From Lachnospiraceae bacterium (GTDB taxonomy: Bacteria; Bacillota; Clostridia; Lachnospirales; Lachnospiraceae), in NCBI GenBank assembly GCA_024403615.1, contig JAKSRM010000001.1, forward strand, positions 185,264 through 249,263: a stretch of DNA of 64,000 nt. Reading direction: 5' to 3'. Both the position numbers and the translations under genes were made by a program. The notes beneath the pieces are model-generated. The model saw nothing but the letters and a program-made list of their open reading frames with translations, did no database searches and was not told the origin of the DNA. Below, piece by piece: positions 41,743 through 50,289 of the stretch. The first letter of the stretch is position 1, and each line of letters begins with the position of its first letter.

Positions 41743-43497
41743 ATGAAGAGATTTTATAAAATTTCGGCACAAATATTTGCTTTTCTTCTTGCATTAGCGT
41801 TACTAATGCCTTTTTCACTAATTACAAAAGCGGATACTGGAAATTCGTATGAAGGAAAAATCGTAATCCTTCATTCGAATGATGTACATGGTGGAATTGA
41901 CGGCTATCCGGTTATTAAAGAATTCGCGGATGAAATAGAAAGCGAAGGCGGAGAAGTAATTCTTGTCGATGCAGGCGATTTTGCTCAGGGAAGTTCTTAT
42001 GCTTCCTTTGATGAAGGCGACAGCGTTATCGAGCTGATGAATATGATCGGATATGACGTAGTTACCGTCGGTAATCATGAGTTTGATTATGGAATCGAAC
42101 GAATGCAGGAAATTATGAATGAACTTTCTGCAGAAACAGTTAGCATTAATATTTTAATTAATGATACTCAAGTGTTTGATTCCTCGGCAATAATAGAAGT
42201 AAATGGAATGAAAATCGGATTTATTGGCGTAGAAACTCCAGAAGCTTTAACGAAATCCAATCCGGCAAAGAATCCTGGATTATCCCTTGTTCAAGGGGCT
42301 GAATTATATTCCAAAATCAATACAGAAGCAGAAAACCTGAAGGCAAGCGGAGCCTCTTTGGTTATTTGTATTACCCATTTGGGAGTAGAAGCTGGTTCAA
42401 CACCAAACCGTTCGGAAGATTTATGGGCTAATGTAGAAAACGTTGATTTTATTATTGATGCTCATTCTCATACAGAAATGACGGAAGGCGCCAATGGTGA
42501 GCCGATTCAGTCTACGGGTACGAAATTTGCCAATATTGGCGTAATTGAAATTGATAAATCCACATCAAAAATCATCGATAATTATTTATATAAAATTACA
42601 GATGAGTCTCCTGTTGACTTAACAATAAAAGAAAAAGTAGATGAAATAAAAAATAAAGTCGACGAAGAATATAAAACCGTCATTGGAAAAACGGAAGTCG
42701 ATTTAAATGGCGAGAAAGCTCCTGGTAACCGTACAGAGGAAACCAATATGGGCGACCTTATTACCGATTCCTTAGTATGGTATCTGACAGAGAAGAATAC
42801 AGGAAGTATTGAAGAAGGCGTTCCCGTTGTAGCCCTTGAAAACGGCGGCGGAATACGAAGTTGGATTCATAAAGGAGATATCACGAAACAAAAGGTATTT
42901 GATGTTTTGCCGTTTGGAAATACGTTAATGGTTGTATATGTATCTGGAAGCGAATTATTAGAGGCTCTGGAAGCATCTACTTATTGCACACCGGAGGCCA
43001 TAGGTGGTTTCCCTCAGATTTCTGGCATGAATATTACCGTCAATACTAATGAAGAGTTTGACGCTGGAGAAACATATCCAGGTTCTACCTACAGTAAACC
43101 AAATTCCATTAAGCGAGTTGTAATTAAGGATGTGAACGGACAGCCATTTAATCCAGAAGGTCGGTATGCCGTATTAACCAATGATTTTGTTGCTGCTGGT
43201 GGCGATACGTTTTATGCATTTAAAGCAGCATCAGAGCAGTTTGATACGGGATTTGCTCTGGATGAAATCCTTTCTGCATATATTGAGGAAGAATTAGATG
43301 GCGTAGTGGGAGAGGAATATCAAAATCCAAAGGGACGGATTACAATTGTTTCAGAAAAACCAGAACCTGCGCCAAACCCAGAACCAGAACCAGTTCCATT
43401 AACTGGGGATGCAGAGAACGCTGTCCTTTGGCTTATACTGGTTATTATTTCTATGTCTATATTAGCTGGTGTAGGAATTATTCGAAAGAAGTCATAA
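41743..43497 (+). CDS. Secreted 5'-nucleotidase/2',3'-cyclic phosphodiesterase (UshA family) with sortase-type anchor
   Basis: A 584-residue exported protein. A signal peptide (basic start, hydrophobic stretch at about 10-30) is followed by the metallophosphatase domain: ILHSNDVHGG, DAGDFAQGS, TVGNHEFDYG, ITHLGVE and DAHSHTEM. The 5'-nucleotidase C-terminal domain shows NMGDLITDSLVWY and ALENGGGIRSW. The end is a proline-rich linker, V-P-L-T-G-D, a hydrophobic segment and RKKS, which has the layout of a sortase sorting signal with a variant motif. It would release nucleoside and phosphate outside the cell. The ATG follows GAGGGACG; an upstream in-frame ATG would spoil the signal peptide. A TATAAT box lies at 41659. 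A terminator follows. Confidence 0.92.
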   Translation: MKRFYKISAQIFAFLLALALLMPFSLITKADTGNSYEGKIVILHSNDVHGGIDGYPVIKEFADEIESEGGEVILVDAGDFAQGSSYASFDEGDSVIELMNMIGYDVVTVGNHEFDYGIERMQEIMNELSAETVSINILINDTQVFDSSAIIEVNGMKIGFIGVETPEALTKSNPAKNPGLSLVQGAELYSKINTEAENLKASGASLVICITHLGVEAGSTPNRSEDLWANVENVDFIIDAHSHTEMTEGANGEPIQSTGTKFANIGVIEIDKSTSKIIDNYLYKITDESPVDLTIKEKVDEIKNKVDEEYKTVIGKTEVDLNGEKAPGNRTEETNMGDLITDSLVWYLTEKNTGSIEEGVPVVALENGGGIRSWIHKGDITKQKVFDVLPFGNTLMVVYVSGSELLEALEASTYCTPEAIGGFPQISGMNITVNTNEEFDAGETYPGSTYSKPNSIKRVVIKDVNGQPFNPEGRYAVLTNDFVAAGGDTFYAFKAASEQFDTGFALDEILSAYIEEELDGVVGEEYQNPKGRITIVSEKPEPAPNPEPEPVPLTGDAENAVLWLILVIISMSILAGVGIIRKKS

Positions 43498-43528
43498 GTA
43501 TAATTTCGCAAAAATACAGAATATGCAG

Positions 43529-43558
43529 AAAGAGTGGGAGGAAATCCCGCTCTTTTTT
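43529..43558 (+). terminator. Terminator after the nucleotidase gene
   Basis: AAAGAGTGGGA, loop GGAAA, TCCCGCTCTTT, then TTTATT. An 11-bp stem with one wobble. It ends immediately before the -35 box of the Mo-enzyme operon. Confidence 0.85.
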
Positions 43559-43559
43559 A

Positions 43560-43602
43560 TTGCAAAACAGTATACTTAGCGGTATACTTTTGGTATACCA
43601 AA
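43560..43602 (+). promoter_or_regulatory. Promoter of the Mo-enzyme/Hdr-Flx operon with GntR-type operator
   Basis: -35 TTGCAA (43560-43565) and -10 TATACT (43583-43588) are 17 bases apart. Directly after the -10 lies TTTGGTATACCAAA (43589-43602), identical over all 14 bases to the palindrome inside the promoter of the GntR/FCD gene at 31.57 kb. GTATAC cores occur at 43570, 43582 and 43593, spaced 12 and 11 bases, about one helical turn each, so up to three dimers could line up along one face. A regulator bound here would cover the promoter. Confidence 0.75.
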
Positions 43603-43649
43603 TAATAAATAATGGCCATAGTGCCGATAAATGAAAGGAAGGAAATCAA

Positions 43650-46600
43650 ATGACGACTTTATCCCAGGAAGCATTAGAAAAGTCATTGAAGATTTTCAAC
43701 AAAGCAATTGTAGGAGGAACTTTATTCACTTTGGATAAGCTCCTGAATGTTCTTGCCGCAATTTCTCCAAAGTTTCGGAAGGAATTGTGCAAATACGACA
43801 TTACGGTTCAGTTGAAACTTCGTGATAACAGTTATGGACGCTGGTTTAAATTTAAAGATGGCCAGGTATTTGGCTACGACGGAATTAATCCGGATTGTAT
43901 CGTATCTATGGTATTTGAAGACGAAGCAACTGCAAAGAGAGTAACTGCTTTAATTCGTAATCAATCCGATTTCGTTAATGCAGCAAAGCAGGGCCAGTTA
44001 TCCTTAAACGGACCAGATGCAGAAACCATGTGGTTTTCCTCTTTGCTTCTGAAAGTATTTGCTTTTGATGTTTTATATTTAGGAAATTATGGAACAAAAA
44101 TGCCGAATGGTGAAATGCGATATACCACAGGAACCAACGGCGGTCCTTTATTCGTATATGTAAAGGATGACAAAATCGTTCGTGTAACTCCTATTGATTT
44201 TGATGAAGAAGATCCAGACATGTGGACCATTACCGCAAAAGGTAAAAAGCTGACTCCACCAAGAAGAACGACCGTCGCTCCTTATGCTCAGGGCTGGAAG
44301 CAGATGGTATATTCTCCAGACCGTTGTCTGTATCCAATGAAGAGAGTGGACTTTGATCCAAACGGAGACCGTCATTACGAAAACCGTGGCGTCTCCGGAT
44401 ATGAACGTATCAGTTGGGACGAAGCTTTAGATATTGTATCCAAAGAAATGATTCGTATCCGTAAGACTTATGGACCTGGTACAATTTTCGCTTCTACCGG
44501 TTCTCACCATAACTGGGGAAGCATCGGATATTACTTATCATGTGCAAAGAGATTCTTTAACTGCATCGGCGCAACTATGTGTATGCATAACCCAGACAGC
44601 TGGGAAGGCTGGGCATGGGGCGGCCAGCATCACTTTGGCGGCAGTGCTCGTAACGGCGGAACAGAGCCTTACGGAACCGTAGAAGACTGCTTAAAGAATT
44701 CCGAATTTATCGTATTCTGGTCCTCAGATCCAGAATCCACTTCTGGTAACTATGCTGGTCAGGAAGGAACCATTCGTAGGGAATGGATTAATAAACTGGG
44801 AATTCCTGTCGTTCATATTGACCCTTATCAGAATGCAACAGCTGCTTTCGTAAGAGGCCGTTGGATTTGTCCACGTCCGGCAACGGATTCTGCGTTAGGT
44901 ATCGCCATTGCCAACGTTTGGATGCATGAAGGACTTTACGATAAAGATTATGTAAAGAAGAGAACGTTCGGTTTTGAAAAATGGGAAGAATACGTTTTAG
45001 GAAAGACCGATGGAATCGATAAAACTCCGGAATGGCAGGAGGACATTACGGGCGTTCCTGCTCGAACCGTAAGAGCTTTAGCTCGGTATTGGGGAACTCA
45101 TAAAACCTACTTAGCATGTGGCTCTATGACCAGTTTCGGTTCTGCAGGCCGTGCAGCTTTCGGCACCGAATGGGCCAGAGTGTGCGTTTGCTTAGTAGCA
45201 ATGCAGGGCTTAGGAAAACCAGGCGTAAACTTCGGTACTTTACAGTATGGTACTCCTTTGGATACCAGATTCTGGTTCCCAGGTTACGCCGATGGCGGTT
45301 TCTCCGGTGACTTTATCGGATCTGGCGCTGGCGTAGCTCTTTACAACAGAATGCCGCAGACTCCATCTGTTAACTCTGAATATCAGGCGATTCCAAGGCT
45401 GCTTCTTCCAGAAGCTATTGGTGGACAGGAAGTTACCTGGCATGGACTGGGCGTATATTCCGTCCATCAGCAGTTTGGCGAGCTTCATTATCCAGCTCCA
45501 GGCCATGAAAGAGTACGTATGTACTATAAATACGGCGGATCCCATATGGGAACGCAGCCAGATTCCAAGAGATATGCAAAACAGTATCGTTCTGGCGATT
45601 TAGAGTTTGTTGTGAACCAGAGCGTATGGTTTGAAGGCGAAGCAAGATTTGCAGATATTATTCTTCCAGCTTGCACCAACTTTGAGCGTTGGGATATTGG
45701 TGAATTTGCTTCCTGCGGCGGCTATATTGATAAATCTTATCTGCAGAATAACTCCCGTGTTATTTTCGTTCAGCATCAATGCATCGAGCCTTTAGGCGAA
45801 AGTAAAGCAGACTTTGATATTTTCCAGGAAATCGCCAACCGCTTAGGCTTATGGCAGGTTTACTCCGAAGGAAACAGCGAATATGACTGGGCAAAGAGAT
45901 ACTACGAAGCTACGGATATGGCAAGAGTTATGCCTTGGAGCAAATTTATTAAGAAAGGATACTATGTAGTACCACCACTGCCAGAAAACAGAAGAGATCC
46001 GGTTGCTTTCAACTGGTTCGCAGAAGGCAGAAAGAAAGATACGCCTGAACTGACTCCGTTGCCATCGGAGTACTATGGACGTTATGGCGAAGGCTTACAG
46101 ACTCCGTCTGGCTTACTGGAATTCGAGTGCCAGACCTTAAAGAGATATGATCCGAACGACGAGGAAAGACTTCCAATCTGTACGTATATTCACAGCTGGG
46201 AAGGCGTCGGCAGCGAGCCTTATGCAAAATATAAATTACAGTTGATTTCTCCTCATTCCAAATATTCCTTCCATACCATGGGAGACTTGAAGGATACCAA
46301 CATTAATGATATTCAGGAGCATCGTATGCTGATTAATGGACATCGTTATTGGGTATTCCGTATGAATACAAAGGATGCAGAAGAACGAGGCCTGAAACAG
46401 GGCGATATTATTGAGGTTTACAACGACAGAGGTAAAGTCCTCTGCGGTCTGGAAACCACCGAACGAGTTCCTCAGGGCATCTGCCATTCTTATGAAAGCT
46501 GCGCAGATTACATTACTCTGGAGAATGATCCTGGCGGCGAAGACACCACAGAAATCATGGGCTGCATTAACAACCTGACTCCAGGAAGATTTATTATCAA

Positions 46601-46670
46601 GCATGCTCATGGCTTAGCTGTTAACTCATGTTTAGTTGAAGTACGTAAATGGGAAGGAGAACTGAAATAA
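43650..46670 (+). CDS. Molybdopterin oxidoreductase, pyrogallol-phloroglucinol transhydroxylase-like large subunit (AthL-type) with SCP2-like N-terminal domain
   Basis: A 1006-residue bis-MGD molybdenum enzyme of the DMSO reductase family. From residue 150 on it resembles transhydroxylase AthL. With a constant offset of 142 residues, H286, D316, S317, W318 and Y546 fall where, from memory, Pelobacter acidigallici AthL has H144, D174, S175 (Mo ligand), W176 and Y404. AthL is about 875 residues; the extra N-terminus (about 1-140) looks like an SCP2 lipid-binding domain (a WFKFKDGQVFG strand pair and an AAKQGQLSLNGPDAET segment). There is no Tat signal and no N-terminal Fe-S motif, so it is cytoplasmic and uses the partner subunit for clusters. 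It could transfer or remove ring hydroxyl groups of polyphenols; the substrate is unproven. GAAAGGAAGG precedes the ATG. It is first in a fourteen-gene run. Confidence 0.88.
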   Translation: MTTLSQEALEKSLKIFNKAIVGGTLFTLDKLLNVLAAISPKFRKELCKYDITVQLKLRDNSYGRWFKFKDGQVFGYDGINPDCIVSMVFEDEATAKRVTALIRNQSDFVNAAKQGQLSLNGPDAETMWFSSLLLKVFAFDVLYLGNYGTKMPNGEMRYTTGTNGGPLFVYVKDDKIVRVTPIDFDEEDPDMWTITAKGKKLTPPRRTTVAPYAQGWKQMVYSPDRCLYPMKRVDFDPNGDRHYENRGVSGYERISWDEALDIVSKEMIRIRKTYGPGTIFASTGSHHNWGSIGYYLSCAKRFFNCIGATMCMHNPDSWEGWAWGGQHHFGGSARNGGTEPYGTVEDCLKNSEFIVFWSSDPESTSGNYAGQEGTIRREWINKLGIPVVHIDPYQNATAAFVRGRWICPRPATDSALGIAIANVWMHEGLYDKDYVKKRTFGFEKWEEYVLGKTDGIDKTPEWQEDITGVPARTVRALARYWGTHKTYLACGSMTSFGSAGRAAFGTEWARVCVCLVAMQGLGKPGVNFGTLQYGTPLDTRFWFPGYADGGFSGDFIGSGAGVALYNRMPQTPSVNSEYQAIPRLLLPEAIGGQEVTWHGLGVYSVHQQFGELHYPAPGHERVRMYYKYGGSHMGTQPDSKRYAKQYRSGDLEFVVNQSVWFEGEARFADIILPACTNFERWDIGEFASCGGYIDKSYLQNNSRVIFVQHQCIEPLGESKADFDIFQEIANRLGLWQVYSEGNSEYDWAKRYYEATDMARVMPWSKFIKKGYYVVPPLPENRRDPVAFNWFAEGRKKDTPELTPLPSEYYGRYGEGLQTPSGLLEFECQTLKRYDPNDEERLPICTYIHSWEGVGSEPYAKYKLQLISPHSKYSFHTMGDLKDTNINDIQEHRMLINGHRYWVFRMNTKDAEERGLKQGDIIEVYNDRGKVLCGLETTERVPQGICHSYESCADYITLENDPGGEDTTEIMGCINNLTPGRFIIKHAHGLAVNSCLVEVRKWEGELK

Positions 46671-47623
46671 TGAAAAAGTTTCATATGATCGTTGATCTTG
46701 AGAAATGTGTTGGCTGTTTTAACTGTATGCTGGCATGTAAGGACGAGCATGTTGGAAACAAGTGGCTTCCTTACACCGATGAACAGCAAAAACATGATAA
46801 TAAATGGATCTGCCCGACCATGACAGAGCGTGGAACGGCTCCGTTTACCGAAGTAACCTACGTTACCAGAATGTGCCAGCATTGTGACAATGCGCCATGT
46901 GCAAAGAAATATCCGGACGTATTCATGAAGAGAAGCGACGGATTAATGCTGATTGATTATAAAAAAGCACAGGATCAGGGAATCGTAGACGCTTGTCCTT
47001 ACGGCATGATTTCCTGGAACGAAGAGTTGGGTTGTGCACAGAAATGTACGGGATGTGCTCATCTGATTGATAACGGCTGGAAAGAGCCTCGTTGCGTACA
47101 GGCTTGTCCGTTAAGAGCTCTTCAGACCGTATTCTGCGAAGATTCCCAGTGGGAACAAATCGTAGAAAAACAGGGCTTAAAACCGATTACGGATGGTTCT
47201 AATAAACCTCGTGTAATGTATAAAAACCTTTATTACTATACAAAATGCTTCGTAAAAGGCGCTCTTTGCTTCGATAAAGACGGTATCGAAGAAGCAGCCA
47301 TTGGTGCGAAAGTACAGCTTCTCGTAAATAATATTCCAGTTGCAGAAACGGAAACCGATTTCTTAGGCGAGTTCTACATTGACCGTATTCCAAAGAATAC
47401 CGGCGCTATGCAGATTAAGGCTACTTTCGAAGGCTTTGAACCGTTAGTAAAAGATTTTGAAATCGGGGAAGAAAGTGTCGTTTTAGACGCTTTGAAGCTG
47501 GGCGGCGGAGAAGGAAAACCAGCAGTTATCCTTCCAAATGAGCATGCCAACGAGCAGGCCTTAGAGCATATGATTCCGAAGGATGCGGAAGCTGCAAGAA
47601 AAGCCTTCGGAAAAGAAGAGTAA
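46670..47623 (+). CDS. Transhydroxylase-like Fe-S small subunit (AthS-type) with C-terminal beta-barrel domain
   Basis: A 317-residue partner of the Mo subunit. The N-terminal two thirds carry ferredoxin-like cysteine sets: CVGCFNCMLACKDEH, CQHCDNAPCAKK, CPYG and CAQKCTGCAHL with CVQACP, enough for about three [4Fe-4S] clusters. The C-terminal 80 residues (from about 225) contain a GAKVQLLVNNIPVAETETDF strand pattern and DFLGEFYIDRIP, a transthyretin/Cna-B-like fold. P. acidigallici AthS has this same unusual barrel at its end, which separates it from DmsB/NrfC types. The ATG overlaps the stop of the large subunit gene (TAATG), with GGAAGGAGAA upstream. Confidence 0.9.
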   Translation: MKKFHMIVDLEKCVGCFNCMLACKDEHVGNKWLPYTDEQQKHDNKWICPTMTERGTAPFTEVTYVTRMCQHCDNAPCAKKYPDVFMKRSDGLMLIDYKKAQDQGIVDACPYGMISWNEELGCAQKCTGCAHLIDNGWKEPRCVQACPLRALQTVFCEDSQWEQIVEKQGLKPITDGSNKPRVMYKNLYYYTKCFVKGALCFDKDGIEEAAIGAKVQLLVNNIPVAETETDFLGEFYIDRIPKNTGAMQIKATFEGFEPLVKDFEIGEESVVLDALKLGGGEGKPAVILPNEHANEQALEHMIPKDAEAARKAFGKEE

Positions 47624-47638
47624 AGGAATGATTGATTC

Positions 47639-48748
47639 ATGTTTCCATTAGAAACCTACAAATCGAATATGACAGAATTGGAACAGGCCAGATTTTATTT
47701 TGACCTGTTCCTAGAAAAACACAGGTTGTCCGATGGAAACAACACAGCCTATGACACTTTAGAGGGCGATTATTATTTCAGTCAGTTTTCCCTTCATCTG
47801 ATTCCGGTAGATTCCGTGGAAATTACGGAAAGCTACGCCAAAGAACTGAGAGAAAAGGTTAGCGGAGCGGAAAGCCCGTCCTTAAATATGACGTTTCCAG
47901 AAAAACTGGAGACTTTTTCGAAGGCGAAAAATCAGTTGGAACAACGTCTATCTGATATCTGTTTTAGCGGAAATGATGGCTTAAGCAAAGACTTAATGCG
48001 AGTTCTTTTGGCAGGCGGAAAACGCTTACGTCCGGCTTTAAGTTGGGCGGCTTACTATCTTCCGGAAGAAGGAGAGAAAAAGGCTCCGATTCTGCCATTG
48101 ATGTTGATGATTGAATTAATGCACAGCGTTTCTTTAATTCACGATGATGTGGTAGATGAAGGTGTTTTAAGACGAGGAGTTCCGACCATTAACGCTTCCA
48201 GCGGAAATCTGGCAGCGGTAAAAGCCGGCGATTTCCTGTTAGGAAGAGCCATGGACCTTTTGAAAATCTACAAAGGCATGGGAATTAACGAAAGATTGGC
48301 TTACGTTTCGGAACAGATGTGCCTGGGAGAACTGGAACAGTTAGAAAACATCAACAAAGAAATCACGGTGGATCAATACAAACGCAGGATTGAGCGAAAA
48401 ACCGCCTACTTTATCGAGGCAGCGGCTGCTTGCGGCGCTATGGCGGCGGGAGCGGAAGAAGCTACCATAAAGTGTCTAGAAACTTATGGATATAACATGG
48501 GAATGGCTTTTCAAATAAAAGACGACATTCTGGATATTACCGGGGACGAACGTCTGGGAAAAGCGGTTCTTCAAGATAAAAACAGAGGTCTTATCACCCT
48601 GCCACAGCTTTTAGGCGTTGAAAAAAGCGAGCAGGAAGTAAAAAACTATTCTCTGGAAGCAATTGCGGCCCTGGATGGATTAAAGGAAAATTCAGCAAAG
48701 AAGGATTTAGTCCGGATGGCAAAGTTATTTGCGGAAAGAGAATCGTAA
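47639..48748 (+). CDS. Polyprenyl diphosphate synthase (trans type) with N-terminal extension
   Basis: A 369-residue enzyme. The synthase part starts near residue 85 and has GGKRLRPALS, first Asp-rich motif D169-D-V-V-D173 followed by EGVLRR, and second motif D295-D-I-L-D299. Known relatives make C30-C50 trans-prenyl chains for quinones. The first 80 residues are not part of a usual synthase; the EGDYYFSQFSLHL segment recalls the G-D-Y/F region of the small HepS subunit, so this may be a fused HepS-HepT (inference). It lies between the Mo enzyme and hdrC with short gaps, while a UbiA prenyltransferase lies later in the same run, so the two may prenylate a ring acceptor. No other menaquinone genes are in the window. 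Confidence 0.85.
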   Translation: MFPLETYKSNMTELEQARFYFDLFLEKHRLSDGNNTAYDTLEGDYYFSQFSLHLIPVDSVEITESYAKELREKVSGAESPSLNMTFPEKLETFSKAKNQLEQRLSDICFSGNDGLSKDLMRVLLAGGKRLRPALSWAAYYLPEEGEKKAPILPLMLMIELMHSVSLIHDDVVDEGVLRRGVPTINASSGNLAAVKAGDFLLGRAMDLLKIYKGMGINERLAYVSEQMCLGELEQLENINKEITVDQYKRRIERKTAYFIEAAAACGAMAAGAEEATIKCLETYGYNMGMAFQIKDDILDITGDERLGKAVLQDKNRGLITLPQLLGVEKSEQEVKNYSLEAIAALDGLKENSAKKDLVRMAKLFAERES

Positions 48749-48762
48749 ATTCAGGAGACATT

Positions 48763-49323
48763 ATGGATAAAATTTTAAACAGAGAGGAAGGAAGACTGCT
48801 GGCAGAGCGGATCGCTAAAGAAGCAGGGGTGAATGTCCGGGAATGCTATCAGTGCGGAAAATGTTCTGCTGGCTGTCCTATGGCAGATTCCTTCGATCTG
48901 ATGCCAAGGCAGGTCATCCATTGTTTACAGTTAGGGGATATGGAGGAGATTTTTAAGTCCAAATCCATCTGGCTTTGTGCGTCCTGCCATACTTGTTCGG
49001 AGCGGTGTCCGCATGAAATCGATGTGGCGACGCTGATGGAAAAATGCAGAATCGAAGCTCAGGCCAAAGGTTACTGCGGACAGGAAGATGTGAAACTGTT
49101 TAATGATATTTTCACGGAGACCATCCGTTACTTCGGTAAGAGCCAGGAGGTTATCTTAGAAGGCGCATATAACGTGGCTTCCGGTCATCTGGTTCAAGAT
49201 ATGGAGAATGTGCCAAAAATGCTGAAAAAGGGCATTCTTCGGCCTGAAATGAATACCGTAAGAGATAAAGACGCCATAAAGAAGATTATGGAGAAAACGG
49301 AAGAGGGAGGTGCAGTGAAATGA
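48763..49323 (+). CDS. hdrC: CoB-CoM heterodisulfide reductase-like subunit C (HdrC)
   Basis: A 186-residue electron transfer subunit with two [4Fe-4S] sets: CYQCGKCSAGCP and CASCHTCSERCP, the standard HdrC pattern, then a helical C-terminal half. In bacteria HdrABC with FlxABCD moves electrons from NADH to ferredoxin and a disulfide acceptor. It overlaps hdrB by four bases (ATGA). ATTCAGGAGACATT precedes the ATG. It is fourth in the run that begins with the Mo enzyme. Confidence 0.92.
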   Translation: MDKILNREEGRLLAERIAKEAGVNVRECYQCGKCSAGCPMADSFDLMPRQVIHCLQLGDMEEIFKSKSIWLCASCHTCSERCPHEIDVATLMEKCRIEAQAKGYCGQEDVKLFNDIFTETIRYFGKSQEVILEGAYNVASGHLVQDMENVPKMLKKGILRPEMNTVRDKDAIKKIMEKTEEGGAVK

Positions 49324-50288
49324 TGAAATATTCTTATTTCCCTGGATGTTCTATGGACTCTACCGCGGTCACCTACAAAAAGTCTTTTGAATATGTGGCA
49401 GATAAAATCGGTCTGGAATTATTTGAAATTCCGGACTGGAATTGCTGTGGTTCTACCGCTGCCCATACAAAAAATGAAAAGATGGCGTTAGCTCTTCCAG
49501 CACGAAATATCGCTCTTTCGGAAGAAGCAAATCCGGGACTGGATATCGTCACTCCTTGTGCCGCTTGCTATTCCCGGCTTGCGTATTCGACCTACGCAGC
49601 TCGTAATTCCGAAGAAACCCGTAAGGAAATTGAAGACATTATTGAAATGAACTTCAAAGCAGAACCAGAAATCTTAAATTTCCTGGATCTGTTTTCGGAC
49701 CCGGAAGTAAAGGAAAAATGCCGGGAGAAAATGGTCCGCAGTCTGAAAGGACTGAAAGTAGCTTGCTATTATGGTTGTTTGATGAGCCGTCCGCGAAAGA
49801 TTACGGGAGAAGAAAATCCGGAAAATCCAATGAAAATGGATGCCATTATCGAAATGACGGGAGCTGAGACTATTGAATGGGATTTCAAGACGGAATGCTG
49901 TGGCGCTAGCCATCAGGTAGATGCCCCAAAAGAGGCTAGACCGTTAATTGAAAAGATTTTCCGTAATGCAGCTGCCAATGGCGCAGATGCGATTGTTACC
50001 GCATGTCCGCTGTGCAATATGAATTTAGATATGCGGGAAGAAGAAATTAATAAACTGTATAGTAAGAAATATAACATTCCGGTATTCCAGTTTACCGAGC
50101 TTTTAGCGGTTGCTATGGGCGCTGGTGCGGAACAAAGCGGAATCCATAAACACTTTTTCCCGGCGTTTGACCGGATTAACGAAGTGATTCGAGCAAATTG
50201 GGAAGAAGAGAAGAAAAAAGCAAAAGAAGAAGCAAAGAAAAATCCATTAGCAGACGGACCGATTGTTGTAGGAAAGGCAGGTAAATAA
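49320..50288 (+). CDS. hdrB: CoB-CoM heterodisulfide reductase-like subunit B (HdrB)
   Basis: A 322-residue catalytic disulfide-reducing subunit. Two CCG domains are present: CSM...NCCGSTAAH...PCAACYSR in the first half, and CYYGC...ECCGASH...CPLCNMNL in the second. In methanogens each binds a non-cubane [4Fe-4S] cluster at the heterodisulfide site; both cysteine sets are complete here. In bacteria lacking CoM/CoB the natural disulfide is unknown; DsrC-like proteins are proposed elsewhere, but no DsrC is in the window. The C-terminus is a lysine/glutamate-rich tail. A second possible ATG lies one codon later. Confidence 0.93.
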   Translation: MMKYSYFPGCSMDSTAVTYKKSFEYVADKIGLELFEIPDWNCCGSTAAHTKNEKMALALPARNIALSEEANPGLDIVTPCAACYSRLAYSTYAARNSEETRKEIEDIIEMNFKAEPEILNFLDLFSDPEVKEKCREKMVRSLKGLKVACYYGCLMSRPRKITGEENPENPMKMDAIIEMTGAETIEWDFKTECCGASHQVDAPKEARPLIEKIFRNAAANGADAIVTACPLCNMNLDMREEEINKLYSKKYNIPVFQFTELLAVAMGAGAEQSGIHKHFFPAFDRINEVIRANWEEEKKKAKEEAKKNPLADGPIVVGKAGK

Positions 50289-50289
50289 T

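Noticed and set aside
43650..47623. Formate dehydrogenase, nitrate reductase or DMSO reductase
   Set aside because: The large subunit has no N-terminal Fe-S motif, no selenocysteine or Cys ligand context and no Tat signal, and the small subunit has a C-terminal beta barrel. Both point to the AthLS-type transhydroxylase group.
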